Assembly (NCBI GenBank): GCA_963633225.1
Contig: CAVGXR010000063.1
Location: forward strand, 1 to 64,000
From: F23-B02 sp963633225
GTDB lineage: Bacteria; Bacillota; Clostridia; Oscillospirales; Oscillospiraceae
Reading direction: 5' to 3'
DNA length: 64,000 bases
In this document: positions 24,045-32,730 of the stretch, piece after piece
Layout of the letters: each line of letters starts with the position of its first letter
Position numbering within the stretch: the stretch's first letter is position 1
The notes under the pieces: generated by a model
Told to the model about the DNA's origin: nothing
Databases searched by the model: none
The model's input: only the letters and a program-made list of their open reading frames with translations
Position numbers and translations under genes: made by a program

Positions 24045-25310
24045 ATGAGCTGGTATGACACAAACAGCAGCAGCTGGTACAAGCCGAACGCACAGCCGGG
24101 GGCTCACTCGGCAGCTCCGGCGGCAAATCTGCCCGAGGGAAGCCGGAGGACGCGGTACACCGCGCTTGTGATCTGTCTGTTCGTGCTCGGCTTCGGCATA
24201 TTTCTTGCCGCAAGCGGTCTGAGCTCCGGCTCTGTAAGCTATAGCTCCGACGGTATGCCCTCGAGCTGGCGCGCATATTTTGACAAGCTCTACGGCGATG
24301 AGACACCGGCCACATCGGAGGATATAAGCATCCCTCTGGCCGAGGATCGCGGCAGCCTGAGCATCACGAACGGCTCTGACGGCGCAGACCTCGACTTCAG
24401 CGAGATATATGAAAAATGCAGTCCCTCGGTCGTCGGCATAAAGGTTTTCAAGGACAGCGACAGCGAAAATTATTACGCCTGGGGCAGCGGCGTTATCGCC
24501 TCCTCGGACGGATATATCATCACAAACACCCACGTCATCGACGACGGCGACTCGGCAAAGGTCGTGCTGTATGACGGCAGCGAGCACGAGGCAAAGCTCA
24601 TAGGCTTCGATGCGACAAGCGATATCGCCGTCATAAAGATCGACGCAAGCGGCCTCACGGCAGCGGAGTTTGCATCCAGCTCGACCCTGAGCGTCGGCGA
24701 CAGCGTTGCCGCGATCGGCAACCCCCTCTCCCCCGACCTGCGCCTTACGATGACACGCGGCATCGTCTCGGCTTTGAACCGCGAGATGAGCTATAACGGC
24801 GCTACCATGTCGCTTATCCAGACCGATGCGTCCATAAACGAGGGCAACTCCGGCGGCCCGCTTTTCAACAGCCGCGGTCAGGTCATCGGCATAACGAACA
24901 TGAAGATGATATCGACCTTCGGCTCGGGCGTTGAGGGGCTCGGCTTTGCGATACCCTCGGACACGGTAGAGAGCATCGTGAACTCGCTTGTCGAGGACGG
25001 AGCCGTATATGGCCGTGTGTCGATCGGCGTTACCATAGGACCCGTGAGCGAGGATGTTGCGGAGTACTATGACATTCCGCAGGGGCTTTACGTCAGCGCG
25101 GTAAACAAGGGCTCGGATGCCGAGGCAAAGGGCTTGGTGCGCGGCGATATAATCACCAAGGTAAACGGCGAGGACGTGTTGACGACCTCCGACGTGGCCA
25201 AGGCCAAGGAGGGTCTCAAGGCCGGCGATACGCTCACCTTCACAGTCTGGCGTGACGGAAAAACGCTGGAGTTCACAGTAAAGCTCATGGATCCGGCAAA
25301 CATGAAATAG
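24045..25310 (+). CDS. HtrA/DegP-like membrane-anchored serine protease with PDZ domain
   Basis: A 421-residue protease. A short cytoplasmic segment is followed by one membrane helix (about residues 40-58, TALVICLFVLGFGIFLAA). The extracellular trypsin-like domain has all three catalytic residues: His in NTHVID, Asp in SDIAVIKID and Ser in EGNSGGPL. A C-terminal PDZ domain spans about 325-415. ATG 24045 has GGAGA upstream; ATG 24018, overlapping the kinase stop, is the alternative. Sharing an operon with a two-component system points to quality control of exported proteins under its regulation. Confidence 0.92.
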   Translation: MSWYDTNSSSWYKPNAQPGAHSAAPAANLPEGSRRTRYTALVICLFVLGFGIFLAASGLSSGSVSYSSDGMPSSWRAYFDKLYGDETPATSEDISIPLAEDRGSLSITNGSDGADLDFSEIYEKCSPSVVGIKVFKDSDSENYYAWGSGVIASSDGYIITNTHVIDDGDSAKVVLYDGSEHEAKLIGFDATSDIAVIKIDASGLTAAEFASSSTLSVGDSVAAIGNPLSPDLRLTMTRGIVSALNREMSYNGATMSLIQTDASINEGNSGGPLFNSRGQVIGITNMKMISTFGSGVEGLGFAIPSDTVESIVNSLVEDGAVYGRVSIGVTIGPVSEDVAEYYDIPQGLYVSAVNKGSDAEAKGLVRGDIITKVNGEDVLTTSDVAKAKEGLKAGDTLTFTVWRDGKTLEFTVKLMDPANMK

Positions 25311-25320
25311 CAGAGAAATC

Positions 25321-25349
25321 AGACCGCCGGAGCAGTACTCCGACGGTCT
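25321..25349 (+). terminator. Stem-loop after the HtrA gene
   Basis: A 12-bp stem with one mismatch (25321-25332 with 25338-25349) and a 5-base loop. It lacks a T-run, so it may be a weak terminator, an mRNA end protector or a partial attenuator ahead of the next gene. Confidence 0.4.
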
Positions 25350-25379
25350 GCACATTATAATCAACAGGAGGAAAAGAGA

Positions 25380-27959
25380 ATGGATAACGAGCGCCGCATA
25401 AGTACCGGCATCGACGGTCTTGACGAGGCCATCGACTTTCTGCGTCCGGGCGACACCGTCGTCTGGCAGTGCGAGCACATCAGCGACTATATGTATGTCG
25501 CAACGAGATTTGTCACAAACATCGCCCGTCAGGGCAAGCGCATCGTCTATCTGCGCTTCGGAGACCACGAGGAGGTCATGGATGCCGCCGCTCTGTGCGA
25601 GGGCGGGGCAAATGTTCAGGAGTACAGGCTCGACCCGCACGTCGGCTTTGAGACCTTCGCCGTGCAGGTACACAGGATCATCGACAAGGAGCCGATGGGC
25701 ACCTTCTTCGTGTTCGACTGTCTGTCGGATCTTCAGAAATACTGGTTCTCAGACCTCATGATATCAAACTTTTTTCTGCTGATAAGCCCCTTCCTTATCC
25801 GCCGTCAGGCGATAGCGTATCAGCCGATAGACTATGAAAAGCACACCTATGAGACCATATCGCGCATCCGCAAGGAGGCTCCGCTGCTTGTAAATATACG
25901 CACGCTCGACGGCAGCGTTTATATGCACACCGTCAAGGTGCGGGGCCGCTACACTCCGACGACCTATTTCCCGCTGAAGATCACCGGCACGAAATGGCGG
26001 CCTCTCACCTCCAGCGCCGACAACTATGCGATATTCGAGCGCTTTACGCAGACCGGCGAGCGGCGCGACTGCTGGGACAGCATGTTCGACTCCGTCGCCG
26101 ACGGAAGCGAGCCGACCGACGAGGCCGGAATGCTGCTCAAGGAAAATATCCTGCGCTGTCTCCTCGGCAACGAGCCGACCCGCCTTGCTCTGTGCCGGAA
26201 ATACTTCTCGATGAAGGATCTCATGTACATCAAAAACCGCGAGATCGGCACGGGCTGCATCGGCGGCAAGGCTGCCGGTATGCTGCTTGCGCGAAACATT
26301 CTGCGCGACGAGGCTCCCGAGCTGTACAAGACGCGCATCGAGCCGCACGACTCGTACTACATAGGCGCGGACGTGTTCTACACCTACGGCGTTCAGAACG
26401 GCCTGTGGAACTCCCGAATCCGCATGGTAGAGGCGGACGACTACCTCAACTGTGCGCCCGATATCCGCGAGCTCCTGCTCAACGGCACCTTCATGCCGAG
26501 CATCAAGGAGCAGTTCCTGTCCATGCTCGAATATTTCGGCCAGTCGCCGATCATCGTGCGCTCAAGCTCCATACTTGAGGACGGCTTCGGCAACGCCTTC
26601 GCCGGAAAGTACGAGAGCGTGTTCTGCCCCAATCAGGGCAGTCTGCGGGAGCGCTACGAGGTGTTTGAGCGCGCAGTAAAACAGGTCTACGCCTCTACGG
26701 TTGACCCCGACGCGATAAAATACCGCGCAGAGCGCAACCTGCTCGACCGCGACGAGCAGATGGCGCTGCTGGTCATGCGCGTATGCGGCGATGTTCACGG
26801 AGAGTATTATTATCCGCACATTGCAGGTGTCGGCCACTCGAAGAACCTGTATCTGAACAGTCAGAACTCCTCGACCAAGAACAAGGGTATGCTGCGCCTC
26901 GTTTTCGGCATGGGCACACGCGCCGTTGACCGCGAGGCCGACGACTATGCGCGGCTTCTGAACATGGACAATCCAACTGCACCGCCCATGGTCGCATACG
27001 GCGATGAGTACAAATACTCGCAGCACAAGATGGACGTTATAAATCTCAGGAGCAATGAGTTTGAGACGATAAACGTTGACAGCATAGACAAGCGCGAGCT
27101 GAAAACCGATTCGAGCCTGTTTATGGAGCTGGACTACCCCACCGCGGCGAGGCTGCGCGAGATCGGCCTGAGCGCCTCCGACGCGCCGGATATACTAAAC
27201 TTCCGCAAGCTCCTCGGCAAGACCGACTTTGCCTCCGTCATGACCGAGACCATGCGCATACTCGAGGAAAAATACGACTACCCCGTCGATATAGAATACG
27301 CCTGCAACTTTGACGAGGACGGCAATTACCACGTCAACCTCCTGCAATGCAGGCCGCTTCAGACACGCGGCGTGGGCTCTGTGGGTGTTATGCCCAAGGT
27401 CAAGGAGTATTACTTCCGCACAAGCGGAAACTTCATGGGCGGCAATATGTGCCTGCCGGTGAGATACGCCGTCATGGTCAAGGTCGAGCCCTACCTCGCG
27501 CTTCCCGAGCAGCGCAAATATCAGGTCGCACGAAAGCTCGGCGAGCTGAACAACATTTTGCGCGGCGAGGGCACGGTGCTGCTCGGACCCGGGCGCTGGG
27601 GAACGACCACGCCCAGCCTCGGCGTGCCGGTGCACTTTATGGAGATAAACCGCTTTGACTGCATTGCAGAGCTTGCATACAGCTCGCACGGCCTGCGTCC
27701 CGAGCTCAGCTACGGCAGCCACTTCTTCCAGGATCTCGTCGAGGCGGGGACCTTCTATGTTGCGCTTTATCCGGGCGAGAACGGCTGTGTGCTCAGCGAA
27801 GAGCTGCTCGACGGCTGCGAGAACGTTTATTCAAAGCTCATGAACGCCGAGGAGGGCGACCTCATGGCGGATGTCATAAGCGTATACGACCTCGGTGAGG
27901 GCGGCGCGATCCTCTACTCTGAGCTTGAAAGTCAGGAGTGCTTCCTCGCAAAGGTGTAG
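25380..27959 (+). CDS. PEP-synthase-like ATP-grasp protein with degenerate KaiC-like N-terminal domain
   Basis: An 859-residue protein. Residues 1-200 resemble a KaiC/RadA-type RecA fold (ISTGIDGLDEAIDFLRPGDT, then FVFDCLSDL), but the P-loop is lost: no GK(T/S) follows the first strand. Residues 295 to about 655 are the ATP-grasp domain of PEP synthase/PPDK (GCIGGKAAGMLLARNIL, VRSSSILEDGFGNAFAGKYESV, ending LLQCRPLQTRG). The phosphohistidine swivel and PEP-binding barrel are absent; instead a 200-residue C-terminal domain I do not recognise contains LLGPGRWGTTTPSLGVPV. It is probably an ATP-dependent phosphotransferase of unknown substrate. AGGAGG precedes the ATG. Confidence 0.8.
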   Translation: MDNERRISTGIDGLDEAIDFLRPGDTVVWQCEHISDYMYVATRFVTNIARQGKRIVYLRFGDHEEVMDAAALCEGGANVQEYRLDPHVGFETFAVQVHRIIDKEPMGTFFVFDCLSDLQKYWFSDLMISNFFLLISPFLIRRQAIAYQPIDYEKHTYETISRIRKEAPLLVNIRTLDGSVYMHTVKVRGRYTPTTYFPLKITGTKWRPLTSSADNYAIFERFTQTGERRDCWDSMFDSVADGSEPTDEAGMLLKENILRCLLGNEPTRLALCRKYFSMKDLMYIKNREIGTGCIGGKAAGMLLARNILRDEAPELYKTRIEPHDSYYIGADVFYTYGVQNGLWNSRIRMVEADDYLNCAPDIRELLLNGTFMPSIKEQFLSMLEYFGQSPIIVRSSSILEDGFGNAFAGKYESVFCPNQGSLRERYEVFERAVKQVYASTVDPDAIKYRAERNLLDRDEQMALLVMRVCGDVHGEYYYPHIAGVGHSKNLYLNSQNSSTKNKGMLRLVFGMGTRAVDREADDYARLLNMDNPTAPPMVAYGDEYKYSQHKMDVINLRSNEFETINVDSIDKRELKTDSSLFMELDYPTAARLREIGLSASDAPDILNFRKLLGKTDFASVMTETMRILEEKYDYPVDIEYACNFDEDGNYHVNLLQCRPLQTRGVGSVGVMPKVKEYYFRTSGNFMGGNMCLPVRYAVMVKVEPYLALPEQRKYQVARKLGELNNILRGEGTVLLGPGRWGTTTPSLGVPVHFMEINRFDCIAELAYSSHGLRPELSYGSHFFQDLVEAGTFYVALYPGENGCVLSEELLDGCENVYSKLMNAEEGDLMADVISVYDLGEGGAILYSELESQECFLAKV

Positions 27960-27987
27960 CCGCCTGCGCAAAACCGTATCAGGATAG

Positions 27988-28035
27988 AAAAATCGAGTGT
28001 TCATAAGGCTTTTCGCTGATGAACACTCGATTTTT
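27988..28035. terminator. Bidirectional terminator
   Basis: A 17-bp stem (27988-28004 with 28019-28035) with a 14-base loop and T-rich ends on both strands. It can end the plus-strand ATP-grasp gene and the minus-strand tRNA-Leu. Confidence 0.85.
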
Positions 28036-28120
28036 GGTGCCGGTGGCCGGACTCGAACCGGCACGACGCAAGCATCAGAGGATTTTAAGTCCGCCGTGTC
28101 TACCATTCCACCACACCGGC
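28035..28120 (-). tRNA. tRNA-Leu (UAA)
   Basis: An 86-base tRNA with encoded CCA (28037-28035). The acceptor arms GCCGGTG (28120-28114) and CACCGGC pair perfectly. The anticodon loop CTTAAAA carries TAA at 28087-28085. The long variable arm expected of leucine tRNA and the T-arm GGTTCGAGTCC are present. Confidence 0.96.
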
Positions 28121-28132
28121 AAATGCCTGATT

Positions 28133-28161
28133 ATTTTACCATCACGCCGCCGAATTGTCAA
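28133..28161 (-). promoter_or_regulatory. tRNA-Leu promoter
   Basis: On the minus strand TTGACA (28161-28156) and TAAAAT (28138-28133) are separated by 17 bases. The tRNA starts 12 bases after the -10 box. The tRNA-Ala promoter at 38537 has the same two boxes. Confidence 0.8.
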
Positions 28162-28217
28162 CAAGGCGCACACTGCGGACATTCCCTCCGGCATAAAATG
28201 CAGGGAGGTGAGGCAAA

Positions 28218-29267
28218 TTGAATGCAAACTATTTTCTCGGTGCAAACTCACGCGGCGGATTTCACTCGCTGTACGGCAGCTTCTGCCGCGGTGAGGGAGA
28301 CTTTCTGCATCTGATAAAGGCAGGACCCGGAGGCGGAAAATCGGGCTTCATGCGCCGTATAGCGCAGGCTGCCGCTGAACGCGGCTATGATACCGAGTGC
28401 GTCCTGTGCTCAGGCGACCCTGACTCGCTCGACGCGGTGTACATACCCGCGCTCAGGCTCGGCTTTATGGACGCTACATCGCCGCATGCCATTGAGCCCG
28501 AAAAATTCGCGTACAATTCAGATTATGTTAACCTCGGGCGCTTCTGTGAACGAATATCAGACCCGCGTATCGGACTGTTCACGGATAAATACCGTGCAAT
28601 GTACAAGGAGGCGTATGCCTGCCTTTCTGCGGCGGGAAGTCTGGACTGCATGGAGCTTTCGGGGCTCATAAGCACCGAAACGCTTGAAAAAGTCAGAAAA
28701 CGTGCACAGAGCACCGCTCTGCGTGAGCTTGGCGGCAGGAAGAAAAGCAGCACCGCTCCACGCGAAAGGCAGCGCTTTGCAAGCTGCATAAGCTGCAAGG
28801 GAGTGCTGACGCTCAAGGAGGACATCGAAAAGTTATGTAAACGAATTTATCTCCTTGACGACCGCTGCGGGCTTGCAAAGGTCTATCTTGAGCAGATGCG
28901 CTGCGAGGCGCTGTCACGCGGGGCGGAGGCCGTGCTCTGCCTGTCGCCGCTGTGTCCCGAAAAACCTGATGCGCTGCTCCTGCCGGAGTACGGGCTCGGC
29001 TTTGCCTCGTCTTCGGCAATAGAAGCCGAAGAACCGTGGCGGCATGTACGGCTCGATGCGCTCGTTGACCCTGCGGCAAAATGCGCATCGCGTGAGGCTC
29101 TGCGCCGGCGTGATAAGCTGCGGCGTGAGCTGCTTGCGGAGGCGGTGCAGCGGCTTGCCGCTGCCAAGGCATACCACGACGAGCTTGAGCGCGTATATAA
29201 TCCGCACATTGACTTTGCCGCGCTCGACGCATTCACGGACGAAACGATAAATGCGATATTTAAATAG
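28218..29267 (+). CDS. P-loop ATPase, PRK06851-like
   Basis: A 349-residue protein with a Walker A motif near the N terminus (IKAGPGGGKSGFMRRIA, about residues 33-49) and a probable Walker B-like region further on. Length and the opening segment ANYFLGANSRGGFHSLY fit the PRK06851 family of Firmicutes ATPases of unknown function, in which two P-loop-like halves occur in tandem. The start is TTG 28218 with GGGAGGTGAGG upstream; the nearby ATG 28222 is out of frame. It is a single-gene unit between tRNA-Leu and a mobile element. Confidence 0.7.
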   Translation: MNANYFLGANSRGGFHSLYGSFCRGEGDFLHLIKAGPGGGKSGFMRRIAQAAAERGYDTECVLCSGDPDSLDAVYIPALRLGFMDATSPHAIEPEKFAYNSDYVNLGRFCERISDPRIGLFTDKYRAMYKEAYACLSAAGSLDCMELSGLISTETLEKVRKRAQSTALRELGGRKKSSTAPRERQRFASCISCKGVLTLKEDIEKLCKRIYLLDDRCGLAKVYLEQMRCEALSRGAEAVLCLSPLCPEKPDALLLPEYGLGFASSSAIEAEEPWRHVRLDALVDPAAKCASREALRRRDKLRRELLAEAVQRLAAAKAYHDELERVYNPHIDFAALDAFTDETINAIFK

Positions 29268-29307
29268 GAAACGGGAAATAGGAAAAGCTGAGGCATAGCC
29301 TCAGCCC

Positions 29308-29598
29308 AGATAGCAAAAGAACCTATGCTGCTGAGGAAAAGTATCCGCGCAGCAGGGGTGCGCGAGGGGTAGCGAAGCGGCGGCGCGGGAGTGAATGACA
29401 TGCCGGTGGCATGTCAGAGCCGCGCCGTGACCGAGCCGCAGCGAGAAAAGGCCCCGCTCGCAATTGGACTATAGCCATCAAAAACGTCCGTCAGGACTTT
29501 TTGACGAGCACAGCGAGATTTTTCGTGAAGCTTTTGCTTCATGAAAAATGTGGCGTTAGTGAAGCGTTCAAAAAAGTCGCAAACTTTTTTGACACGCT
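29308..29598 (-). mobile_element. Miniature inverted-repeat element, copy B (reverse orientation)
   Basis: A 291-base non-coding stretch that aligns in reverse orientation with copy A (21510-21728): both share AGCGTGTCAAAAAA at the left end, ACGCCACATTTTT, GCTTCACGAAAAATCTCGCT, TTTTTGATGGCTATA, GCTGCGCGGATA and CAGCAGCATAG near the right end. It has an extra insert of about 70 bases. The right-end inverted repeat is more diverged (about 9 of 14). It is flanked by two near-identical hairpins, 29287-29305 and 29601-29619. The 367-base gap between genes here is otherwise empty. Confidence 0.65.
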
Positions 29599-29600
29599 GA

Positions 29601-29630
29601 GCTGAGGCTATGCCTCGGCCGAAATTTTTT
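29601..29630 (+). terminator. Hairpin beside copy B
   Basis: GCTGAGGC/GCCTCGGC with a 3-base loop, followed by six T on the plus strand (29625-29630). A near-identical hairpin (GCTGAGGC/GCCTCAGC) lies at 29287-29305 on the other side of the element. Confidence 0.55.
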
Positions 29631-29634
29631 CCGT

Positions 29635-30264
29635 TCAGCAGCACAGGCCGCCCCAAGGGGTCAGGCATGAGCAGCACAGATACGATGTGCAGCAGTCGTC
29701 GCAGACGCAGCAGGAGTTATTGTAGTTCCCGCTGTACTGCTGATAATACTGGCCGTTATTCTCCAGTCTGCTCAGCAGCTGGCGATAGTTCGGGTTATCG
29801 GGGTCTATCTCGACTGCACGCTTTGCGTCCTCAAGGGCGTTTATCCTGTTGCCGAGATACATGTTTGCAACAGCGCTCAGATAGTACCAGCGTCCGTCAC
29901 GCTCGGAAAGAGGCACCTGCGAGAGCGCCGTGAGCGCTTCGTTGTATCTGCCGTTGCGTATGTAGTTGACCGCTGCACGGCATTCGGCACGCTCCTGCGG
30001 CTGCTCATAGGCGCTGCCGAAGCCTCCGAAGCCCCCGAAACCGCCGTAGCCGTTATATCCGCCGCCATAGCCGCTGTTTGCGGCCTCGCCGTTTTTGATC
30101 TGGTCGTAGGCTGCGTTTATCTCGTTCATTTTTGCGGCGGCAGCGGCATCGCCGGGGTTGCGGTCTGGATGGTATTTCTTTGCCAGCTCTCTGTATGCTT
30201 TCTTTATTTCCTCATCACTTGCGTTCCTTGAAACGCCGAGGACTTCATAGGGGTCCCGTGCCAT
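29635..30264 (-). CDS. J-domain (DnaJ-like) protein with cysteine-rich tail
   Basis: A 209-residue protein. Residues 3-62 are a J domain with the HPD motif (KKYHPDRNPGD) that stimulates DnaK ATPase. A glycine/tyrosine/phenylalanine-rich linker follows, then a short tetratricopeptide-like helical region (about 95-160). The C terminus is unusual: SCCVCDDCCTSYLCCSCLTPW ends in CC, with about ten cysteines in the last 25 residues, perhaps a metal site or membrane-associated tail. It is the third gene of a minus-strand unit with DUF5685 and a zinc-ribbon membrane protein (13-base and 1-base gaps). Confidence 0.85.
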   Translation of the reverse strand: MARDPYEVLGVSRNASDEEIKKAYRELAKKYHPDRNPGDAAAAAKMNEINAAYDQIKNGEAANSGYGGGYNGYGGFGGFGGFGSAYEQPQERAECRAAVNYIRNGRYNEALTALSQVPLSERDGRWYYLSAVANMYLGNRINALEDAKRAVEIDPDNPNYRQLLSRLENNGQYYQQYSGNYNNSCCVCDDCCTSYLCCSCLTPWGGLCC

Positions 30265-30277
30265 TCGGTACTGCTCC

Positions 30278-31102
30278 TTACTTACTGTCTGTTCCGTAGT
30301 GGCGCCTGAATTTTATCCACACGCCGCTGCACAGTATATTTTTTATTATGTCCGCATCCCGCACCAGCGGAAGCCGCTCAAAGCTCCTGACGCAGTCGGC
30401 AAGCAGCAGCTCAAGAATAGCCTTGAACCGCTCCTGCTCATCGAGCCGCCCGTACAGGTAAACGAAGGGGTTATACTTATATGCTCTTTTGTCACCCTTG
30501 AGGTCAATGCAGGCATCCATGACGTAGACAAACTGCCCCAGCGCCATGCCGAAATTGCGCAGATCGTTCTGCCAGCGATCCTCATACATGACAAAAAGCT
30601 CCGCCATGAGCCTGCCGAAGGCTGCCGCGGCGGCATCAGCCGACTTTTCCCTGCGCTCCTCAATGTCCTTGAGCTCAGCCATAGAGCTCTTTATAACAGC
30701 GCACTGACGCGGATATTCAGCGCAGACCTTTTTGTACGCCGGCTCGAGTATCTTTGCCGAGCCGAGCGCCGCTGCGTTTAACTCGTCGTTCCAATCGTCG
30801 AGGCAGTTGAGATAGGCCAGCGCAACGTTCATATCCGCCGCGTAGTCGCTGATCTCCGACTGCAAAAACGCCCGCTTACCGAGGGGGTGCGCGGGGCATG
30901 GTGCTTCGCCGTTTAAGTCATACGGCTCGTACAGGGATGAGAGCAGCATGACGAGAAAGGCCATATCATATGTCAGCGTAAAGCGGGCAGCAGCTCCGTG
31001 CCGCTGGCCGAGGCTGCGGCACAGGCCGCAGTAGTATGCCTTGTATCGCTGCCGCTGCTGCTCGTCAAGTCCGGCAAGATCCGCCGTTACAAAGCCGAAC
31101 AT
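30278..31102 (-). CDS. DUF5685 family protein
   Basis: A 274-residue helical protein of unknown function. The N-terminal pattern (MFGFVTADLAGL, then YKAYYCGLCRSLGQRHG and LTYDMAFLVML) is that of DUF5685, common in Clostridia. The CGLC pair and a later NCLDDW and DACIDLKGD suggest a metal-dependent helical enzyme similar in feel to isoprenoid synthases, but that is only an impression. It sits between a zinc-ribbon membrane protein and a J-domain protein in one operon. Confidence 0.7.
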   Translation of the reverse strand: MFGFVTADLAGLDEQQRQRYKAYYCGLCRSLGQRHGAAARFTLTYDMAFLVMLLSSLYEPYDLNGEAPCPAHPLGKRAFLQSEISDYAADMNVALAYLNCLDDWNDELNAAALGSAKILEPAYKKVCAEYPRQCAVIKSSMAELKDIEERREKSADAAAAAFGRLMAELFVMYEDRWQNDLRNFGMALGQFVYVMDACIDLKGDKRAYKYNPFVYLYGRLDEQERFKAILELLLADCVRSFERLPLVRDADIIKNILCSGVWIKFRRHYGTDSK

Positions 31103-31103
31103 A

Positions 31104-31511
31104 TCAGGTCCTGCCCGTAAACGAGTTGCCGCACTTTTTGCACACGATGTTGATCTTTCCCTTGTGCTTGGGAACTCTGAGCGTAGTGTGACACGCCGGA
31201 CAGGTGAAGAACTTATAGTCCTTGCGCTGCGTCCAGCGCACCTTTATCATTTCAAGCTTGCCGCTCACGCTCATGCGTATTTTCATATAGCGGTTGTTTT
31301 CCGCGCTGCGCCTGTATAAATTTCTCGACAGCATACGCGCATAGACGAGGATCAGCAGAACGAACGCAAAAAGCCACACGAGTCTTGAAAAGCCCGTTCC
31401 GTTGAACACAACGGCAAGGAGCATCAGAACAAGACTCACGACCGACATAAATCTGTTGAGCTGATCAATACCGCAGCGGCCTGCCATAAAGCGCGCAAAT
31501 TTTTCTCTCAT
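31104..31511 (-). CDS. Small membrane protein with C-terminal zinc ribbon
   Basis: A 135-residue protein. Two membrane helices lie at about 22-40 and 44-62. The cytoplasmic C terminus has a zinc ribbon: CPACHTTLRVP, then CKKCGNSF. It is the first gene of a three-gene unit with DUF5685 and the J-domain protein, 1 base apart from DUF5685. Function is unknown; it may anchor the other two at the membrane. Confidence 0.7.
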   Translation of the reverse strand: MREKFARFMAGRCGIDQLNRFMSVVSLVLMLLAVVFNGTGFSRLVWLFAFVLLILVYARMLSRNLYRRSAENNRYMKIRMSVSGKLEMIKVRWTQRKDYKFFTCPACHTTLRVPKHKGKINIVCKKCGNSFTGRT

Positions 31512-31599
31512 GGGAAATTCACCTTGTTAACTGACTATAATTACAACAAATTATTTTATCACAGCAGCAGCGGAAATATATAAATTATTTGTTAATTCG

Positions 31600-32460
31600 T
31601 CAGCCCTTAACATAGCTCCAGTTGTATTCTATAACGGTATTGCGCTCGCCGCCGGCCTGACTGCGGGTGCATTTTATTATATTGCCCGGCTCATCGTACT
31701 CATATTCATTCTTTGTGACGCTTATGGCCGCGCCGTCGGGACCGTAAACGCTGACCGACAGCTCGCTGCCGTGCTCGTCGTAGCTGTACTCGGTGCTGTT
31801 TACAAGGCTGCCGTCAACCGAGGACTCCATCTTTGAAACAAGTCCGTCGCTACCGTAGCTGTAGCTTTCTACAGTCGAGCCGCCTTCGAGCATATCATTG
31901 CGCGTGAGCTTTGTCAGCTCGCCGCTGTCGCCGTACTCGTAGGCTATATCGCTGACAAGCTCCGAGCCCTCGTAGTATTTTTCGCTGACGAGCTTTTTGC
32001 CCTCGTAGGCATAGGTCGTTACAGCCGTAACGCTGCCGCCTATCATATTGCTGGCCTTCATCTTCAGACCCGTCTCGTTATACTCGTATAAAACGCGGTA
32101 CTCCTCGGCGGATTCCTCGGGGCCGTTGTAGGCATAGCTTACCATAGTCTCGACAAGGCCGTCGTCGTTTAATGTGTATTCCTTGTATCCGACCGGCGCG
32201 TCATTTATGCCGAGCGTCGTCTCCTTCACGAGCTGGCCAAGGCCGTCGTATTCGTAGCTCACGGTGTTGAATTTGAGATCGTTTGCATTGTACCAGATCT
32301 CTTTTTCGAGCCTGCCCTCGGACTTTTCATACACGGAAAGATCCTGCGTGGGCGCAGGCGTGTCCGTAGGCTCAGCCGGAGCCGTGCCGCCGTCGGAGCT
32401 GCACGCGCACAGCGCAAGAGCAAGCATGACGGCAAAAACTATGCCGATGATCCTTTTCAT
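31600..32460 (-). CDS. Lipoprotein with YD-like repeats
   Basis: A 286-residue exported lipoprotein. The signal peptide MKRIIGIVFAVMLALALCAC has a lipobox (LCAC), followed by a Thr/Pro-rich spacer. The rest is a ladder of about nine repeats of the form YxYDxxGxLxK (for example YEYDGLGQLVK, YEYGDSGELTK, YSYDEHGSELS, YEYDEPGNIIK), resembling RHS/YD repeats that form beta strips. ATG 32460 has AAAGGA upstream and starts exactly at the signal peptide. It is monocistronic. It may be a surface binding protein; no enzyme motif is seen. Confidence 0.75.
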   Translation of the reverse strand: MKRIIGIVFAVMLALALCACSSDGGTAPAEPTDTPAPTQDLSVYEKSEGRLEKEIWYNANDLKFNTVSYEYDGLGQLVKETTLGINDAPVGYKEYTLNDDGLVETMVSYAYNGPEESAEEYRVLYEYNETGLKMKASNMIGGSVTAVTTYAYEGKKLVSEKYYEGSELVSDIAYEYGDSGELTKLTRNDMLEGGSTVESYSYGSDGLVSKMESSVDGSLVNSTEYSYDEHGSELSVSVYGPDGAAISVTKNEYEYDEPGNIIKCTRSQAGGERNTVIEYNWSYVKG

Positions 32461-32547
32461 ATGCTCGGTTCCTTTCAATCGTTTGCGTTTTTGTGATTAT
32501 ACCACGAAACACCGCGAATATAAAGAGTTTTGTGTCGTATAAAGGAG

Positions 32548-32576
32548 TTGAAAAGCTACCGGCTAAATGCTATAAT
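32548..32576 (+). promoter_or_regulatory. lrgAB promoter
   Basis: TTGAAA (32548-32553) and TATAAT (32571-32576) are separated by 17 bases. It leaves an untranslated leader of about 150 bases before the start at 32731, long enough for regulation, but I see no known riboswitch fold. Confidence 0.7.
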
Positions 32577-32730
32577 GCAAAAGCAAAATTTAAAGACGAT
32601 AAAGCTCAGCATTAAGTCGGAAGCGGTTCTCAAGCACCGCGTGCAGCGCATCCGTACATAAGCAGAACAGGGCTTTGGTGCAAATGAGCAAACGAAAGGA
32701 AGCTGCTGCCCTGAACAGGCAGCGTGAGAA

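Noticed and set aside
27997..28294. Open frames across the tRNA-Leu region
   Set aside because: They overlap a clear tRNA and terminator and match no protein pattern.
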